A stretch of 64,000 nucleotides of DNA from Acidobacteriota bacterium (GTDB taxonomy: Bacteria; Acidobacteriota; Terriglobia; Bryobacterales; UBA6623), in contig WGMB01000003.1 of assembly GCA_016125275.1 (NCBI GenBank), positions 1,529,896 through 1,593,895 of the forward strand, written 5' to 3'. The notes beneath the pieces were generated by a model. That model made no database searches. It saw only the letters and a list, made by a program, of their open reading frames with translations, and had not been told where the DNA came from. Of the stretch, positions 60,801-64,000 are shown in pieces (positions within the stretch are counted from its first letter, which is position 1; each line of letters begins with the position of its first letter). The position numbers and the translations under genes are program-made.

Positions 60801-63800
60801 GGAGCCGGCGCACCCCGGCCCCAGACCTCTTCCACCAGCCGCCTCTCGGCCCTATCGGCCACGGGCAACTCGGAGAGCCGCCGCGACGCATCGGCCACCG
60901 CTCCTCGCAGCAACGCCTCATAGCGCGCCGCGAAGCGGTCGACCGTCGCGGCGTCGAACAGGTCCTCGTTGTACTGCCAGACGGCTTCGAGGCCTCCCGT
61001 CGTCGGCGTCAGGTAGAGCGTCAGATCGAACTTTGCGCCGCCCCCCTGGGTCGCCAGCGGCCGGGCGCTCAGCTCCGGCCCGAACGGCGGCGCCGCGCCC
61101 GCAACCCCTCCGGCGTGGCTCTGGAAGGCGAACATTGCCTGGAAAACCGGCGTCCGGCTCGGATCGCGAACCGGATGCAAGGCTTCGACCACCTTTTCAA
61201 ACGGCGTCTCCGCCCACTCGAACGCCCCGAGAGCGACCTCCTTGACGCGCTCGACGAGCTCCCGGAAGGGCGGATCGTCGTCCAGGCGCGTGCGCAGCGC
61301 CAGCGTATTGGCAAAGCAGCCGATCAGCCGCTCGACGTCGGCCGACGGGCGGTTGGCGACGGGCGTCCCGACCACGATGTCCTGCTGCCCCGTCAGGCGG
61401 CCCAGCAGCGCCTGGAAGGCCGCCAGCGCCGTCATGTAGAGCGTTGCCCCGCTTTCGGCCGCCAGCCGCGCCAAGCCCTCGACCGTCTCGGACGCAATCA
61501 CCGAGCGGCGGCGCGCCCCGCGGGCGGTCTGCAGCGCCGGACGCGGCCGGTCGGTCGGCAGCTCGAGCGCCGGCGGAGCGTCCCGCAAGCGATCGCAAAA
61601 GTAGGCCACGCCGTGCTCGATCGCACCGCCCTCCAGACGGGCCCGCTCGGCGCGAACCCAGTCGGTAAAGCGTCCCCGCGGCCTCGGCGGCGGCTCCCGC
61701 CGCCCCAGCGCGGCTGCATAGAGCGCGGCCAGCTCCGCGTGCAACACATCGACCGACCAGCCGTCAGAGACGATGTGGTGCATCGTCATCAGCAGCGCGT
61801 GGTCCTCCGGCCCCAGCCGCAGCAGGCGCACCCGCAACAGCGGAGGCCGCTCCAGCTCGAAGGGCCGGCGCGCCTCTTCGTCGGCCATCCGCTGCGCCGC
61901 AACCTCTCGCCCGGCCTCCGGTAGCCCCGTCAGGTCCGCGCTCTCCAGCCGGAGCTCGCTCCCGTCGCGCGCCTCCTGTACCGGCTCGTCGCCCTCCAAC
62001 CAAAACGCCATACGCAGCGGCTCATGGCGCTCCAACACCTGCCGCAGGGCGGTCTCCAGTGCATCGCGGTCCAGCGGCCCGGTCAGCCGCAGGGACGCCG
62101 CGACGTTGTACGCCGGGCTGCCGCCCTCGAAGCGATCCAGGAACCACAGGCTCCGCTGCCCCCAGGAGAGCGGACACGGCCCGGCGGCCGACCGGACAGG
62201 CGCTGCGACCGCGTCGGAGGAGCCGGCCCCTTCCAGCGCCACGGCCATCTCCCGGAGCGTGGGACGGTCGAAAAACCGAGCCAGGGGCAGCTCCGCACGA
62301 AGCTCCTGCCGCAGGCGCGCCGCCACCCGAGCCGCGGCCAGCGAGTGCCCGCCCAGCGCGAAAAAGTTGTCGTCCCGACGCGGCGCTTCGCAGCCCAGAA
62401 CCTCCATCCAGAGCGCCGCCAAGCGCAACTCGGCCGGAGTCGCGGGCCCCTGCGGCGGCGCCTCCCGGCTCGCCAGCCGTCGCACCAGTTCCGCCACGTC
62501 CACCTTGCCGGTCGGCCCCAGCGGCATCTTGTCCACGACCAGGATCTGCTGCGGCGTCTTGGAGGCTGACAGCCGCTCCGCCGCCCAGGCCCGGACGGAC
62601 GGCAGTTGTGATTCGGCGGCGCCCGGGCCAACCGACTCGTCCAACACGACGGCGGCGGCTACGTTCTCGCCGAGCGTCGCATGCGGCGCGGCGAACACCG
62701 CGGCCTCCCGCACGGCCGGATGCCCCAGTAGCGTCTCCTCCACCTCGCGAGGAGAGATCTTCTCCCCGCCCCGATTGATCACTCTCTTGCGGCGGCCGGT
62801 CACGAACAGATAGCCGTCCTCGTCCAGATGGCCCAGGTCTCCGGTGCGCAGCCAGCCGCCGCGCAGCGCCCGGGCCGTGGCCGCGGGGTCGTTGGCATAG
62901 CCGGCCGCCACGTTCGCCCCGCGAATCGCAATCTCGCCCGTCCAGCCCGGCGGAAGCTCCGCGCCCGCCTCGCCGAGAATCGCGATCTCCGGCCCCGCCG
63001 CCCGGCCCGCGGAGCCGGGCTTCCGCCGCGTCGGCGGTAGGCGATTGCTGGCGACCTGCGGGGCGGCCTCGGTCAATCCATAGGCCTCCAGCAAGGGAGC
63101 CCGCAAGACCTCCTCCAACTCGGCCAGCAGCGTCGGCGGCATCGGCGCCGACGCCGACCGCGCCAGTCGCAGCTTCGTCCGCTCGGCGAGCTCCGGGCGT
63201 CGCCGCAGCTCCTCCAGCATCATCCGGTGGATTGCCGGCGCCGCCGAATACCAGCTCGGCTCCGCCTCCGCCAACAGCTCCGCCAAACGGTCCGCTCCGG
63301 CGTCCTCCGGGCAGACGACGGACGCGCCCGCCGTCAGCGAGGCGAAGATCGTGCTCAGCCCGTGGATGTGAAACAGCGGCATCGCCGTCAGCGAGCGGTC
63401 CGCGGCGGTCAGCTCCAGGGCGTCCCGGATGCTCTCGGCGGCGGCGGTGAGATTGGCTTGGGTCAGCAGCACCAGGCGGGGCCGAGACTCCGTCCCCGAG
63501 GTGTACAGCGCCAGCGCCGCGTCATGCGGTTCCAGCAACCCGCCGGACGCCGGCTCCGCGGACTTGGCGCCGGCCAGCCGAAACGCCCCCGGCGCGCCCC
63601 CGTCCCCAACCGCCTCCAGCACGGCCAAGCCCAGCGCGCGGGCCGCCGCCACGACGCCGCCCGTTTCGCCCGGCCTCACCAGGACGGCCCGAGCGCCCAG
63701 CTCCCGCAGGCAAGCTTCAGCCTCGGCCGCCGGCTGCAGACGATACAGCGGCGCGCAGACCGCCGCGGACGAAACCCCCAGCGCTGCCAGCGCAAGCTCC

Positions 63801-64000
63801 GGCCCATCCGGCAGCGCTACGGCCACACAGTCGGAGCCGCCGACGCCGAAACCGCGTAGCTCCCGCGCCAGGACCCCGATCCAATCCCTCAGCTCCCCGT
63901 AGCACAGCGCCTCGCCTCGCTCGGAGAGCAGGAATGGCGCGTGGGGGGCCGCCTCGGCGTACTGCTCGATCCAGCGATGCAAACATTCCAAGATGTTCAC
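57857..64000 (-). CDS. Nonribosomal peptide synthetase A-PCP-C-A-PCP with terminal Ldh_2 oxidoreductase domain
   Basis: A synthetase of at least 2047 residues starting at or beyond the window edge (a GTG lies exactly at 64000). Domains: A1 about 1-510, resembling oxalyl-CoA-synthetase/Pcs60-type ligases (MPLFHIHGL, PSWYSAAPAIHRMMLEE); PCP1 with Ser553 (ALGGHSLAAA); C about 610-1045 with HHIVSDG at 741-747 (LCL-like); A2 about 1070-1575 (YVIYTSGTTGRPKGV, KIRGYRVEPGEIE); PCP2 with Ser1635 (DLGGDSVRSV). Residues about 1690-2040 match the Ldh_2 malate/lactate/ureidoglycolate dehydrogenase family (LRGQPTHNI with His1732, RSNHFGAAGHY, FGNNPIAVGLP, GHKGYGLAL). No thioesterase or reductase domain is present. 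Product unknown. Confidence 0.85.
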   Translation of the reverse strand: MNILECLHRWIEQYAEAAPHAPFLLSERGEALCYGELRDWIGVLARELRGFGVGGSDCVAVALPDGPELALAALGVSSAAVCAPLYRLQPAAEAEACLRELGARAVLVRPGETGGVVAAARALGLAVLEAVGDGGAPGAFRLAGAKSAEPASGGLLEPHDAALALYTSGTESRPRLVLLTQANLTAAAESIRDALELTAADRSLTAMPLFHIHGLSTIFASLTAGASVVCPEDAGADRLAELLAEAEPSWYSAAPAIHRMMLEELRRRPELAERTKLRLARSASAPMPPTLLAELEEVLRAPLLEAYGLTEAAPQVASNRLPPTRRKPGSAGRAAGPEIAILGEAGAELPPGWTGEIAIRGANVAAGYANDPAATARALRGGWLRTGDLGHLDEDGYLFVTGRRKRVINRGGEKISPREVEETLLGHPAVREAAVFAAPHATLGENVAAAVVLDESVGPGAAESQLPSVRAWAAERLSASKTPQQILVVDKMPLGPTGKVDVAELVRRLASREAPPQGPATPAELRLAALWMEVLGCEAPRRDDNFFALGGHSLAAARVAARLRQELRAELPLARFFDRPTLREMAVALEGAGSSDAVAAPVRSAAGPCPLSWGQRSLWFLDRFEGGSPAYNVAASLRLTGPLDRDALETALRQVLERHEPLRMAFWLEGDEPVQEARDGSELRLESADLTGLPEAGREVAAQRMADEEARRPFELERPPLLRVRLLRLGPEDHALLMTMHHIVSDGWSVDVLHAELAALYAAALGRREPPPRPRGRFTDWVRAERARLEGGAIEHGVAYFCDRLRDAPPALELPTDRPRPALQTARGARRRSVIASETVEGLARLAAESGATLYMTALAAFQALLGRLTGQQDIVVGTPVANRPSADVERLIGCFANTLALRTRLDDDPPFRELVERVKEVALGAFEWAETPFEKVVEALHPVRDPSRTPVFQAMFAFQSHAGGVAGAAPPFGPELSARPLATQGGGAKFDLTLYLTPTTGGLEAVWQYNEDLFDAATVDRFAARYEALLRGAVADASRRLSELPVADRAERRLVEEVWGRGAPAPPVCLAHELFEQRAALADGAPAAEDGEGTWSYGELNRRANRWAHALLRRGAGASGEERLIGLCLPRTREMAAGALAVWKAGYGCVPLEPCDPPERLAYLAADAGVSLILAPERLAPRLEAALRNGRSAPAVVTLESLDAAEGPEENPGLRTRPEETAYVIYTSGTTGRPKGVRVTHANLGCYAQALTAALGLAATDRYLHTAALTFSSAMRQLVAPLTAGSCVVVASREQVRDQEALFRLILEARVTVADLAPSYWRSCLRALQALRPDRRAALLENRLRLLLSASEPLPWALVEEWRALGLPGSWVNLYGQTETTGIVTTFPLPAEPGGGSVVPLGRPIAGARVRVLDAAGGRAPAGSFGELWVGGSGVSQGYLGDAERTAERFATHGGQRWYRTGDRVRFLPGGALEFGGRLDEQIKIRGYRVEPGEIEAALLESPLVAEAAVTLDAAAEPARLAAFVVPAPGVDAGSLPGRCRRFLEERLPGHLVPAAIAVREDLPRTSSGKVVRVALAEQSASLPTLSRRGGAGEPEPAESEEAVARILAEIWREVLRVGRVGLDDNFFDLGGDSVRSVQIVTRAREEGLEIRLADLFLHQTVGGLARAVKLSAEGGEEAAADEEEAPVRVSAESLRAWGREALERAGLDPAGAAIVTEVQLESSLRGQPTHNIADIPRYARRLAAGVLNPRSRIRVVRETAVNVLFDADNAPGQWAATVAMETAIRKARESGVCLAGVRRSNHFGAAGHYVWMAAREGLVGVCTTNGPLILAPTGGTTPTFGNNPIAVGLPAARRHPIVLDIALSAAPRGKIGLRLAEGKPLEQGWILDAQGRPSTDLADLAEGLGMPIGGHKGYGLALAMEGLAGVLTGAGFCWDHEGHRGDPRPGGLDLGHLMIAIDPELFGSTEEFRARVDRMIEQTKSGALAAGATEILTPGEPEMRARERNLREGVPLRASAYRTVQRYTAQAGLRTKVEPLAAAATAVGD

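Overview
The window is GC-rich, gene-dense bacterial DNA that looks like Acidobacteriota, most likely the Solibacter/Bryobacterales group. The evidence is indirect: a VWFA-related protein of the type first described in Solibacter, a very large secreted protein with the Solibacter-type C-terminal domain, a CarboxypepD_reg/TonB-dependent receptor, a ceramidase-type lipoprotein, a GMC oxidoreductase and a Tat-exported Gfo/Idh oxidoreductase. I see no rRNA, tRNA, CRISPR array, transposase or phage gene.

Layout. 1-8.6 kb is mostly housekeeping: threonine aldolase (cut by the window edge), an ACT-domain protein, a secreted M20 peptidase, a TlpA-like thioredoxin, a pterin cluster (a PTPS-III-type protein, a PTPS-II-type protein and GTP cyclohydrolase I), an SGNH hydrolase, a CPBP protease and gap. 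8.6-18.1 kb holds a GMC oxidoreductase, a two-gene TIR plus deoxyribosyltransferase-like unit, a VWFA protein, a ceramidase, an OFA-type MFS transporter, a TfoX-like protein and a PQQ-type sugar dehydrogenase with haem c. 18.4-32.6 kb encodes surface and secreted proteins: a TonB receptor, a Gfo/Idh plus HEAT pair, a sodium:solute symporter translationally coupled to a 44-residue membrane protein, a 1160-residue repeat protein and two tandem paralogous secreted proteins. 32.9-46.9 kb is a nearly complete type II secretion operon on the minus strand. It reads ECF sigma, anti-sigma, unknown, gspE, [broken four-helix-bundle gene], gspF-G-H-I-J-K-L-M, a gspC-like gene, an unknown gene and gspD. 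46.9-53.4 kb carries a terminator-rich stretch with two related small-RNA candidates and a polysaccharide export/glycosylation locus (wzm, sulfatase, wzt, GT2-GT4 fusion). 53.5-56.3 kb is a LytTR regulator facing a LytS-like kinase. 57.9-64 kb is a nonribosomal peptide synthetase whose last domain is an Ldh_2 (malate/lactate dehydrogenase family) oxidoreductase.

Most unusual observations: (1) the A-PCP-C-A-PCP-Ldh_2 synthetase; (2) degenerate arrays with a 7-nt period at gene boundaries between 40.3 and 48.4 kb, two of which lie in inverted orientation around a frameshifted S23-type four-helix-bundle gene between gspF and gspE; (3) pseudopilin and sulfatase leader peptides encoded by that repeat DNA; (4) duplicated RNA units whose terminator loops carry CACCUCC; (5) a Gly/Tyr/Met-rich insert in the secretin; (6) the TIR plus deoxyribosyltransferase-like pair. 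Many genes have a TACNNT-type -10 hexamer a few bases to a few tens of bases before the start codon, which suggests short-leader or leaderless transcripts.
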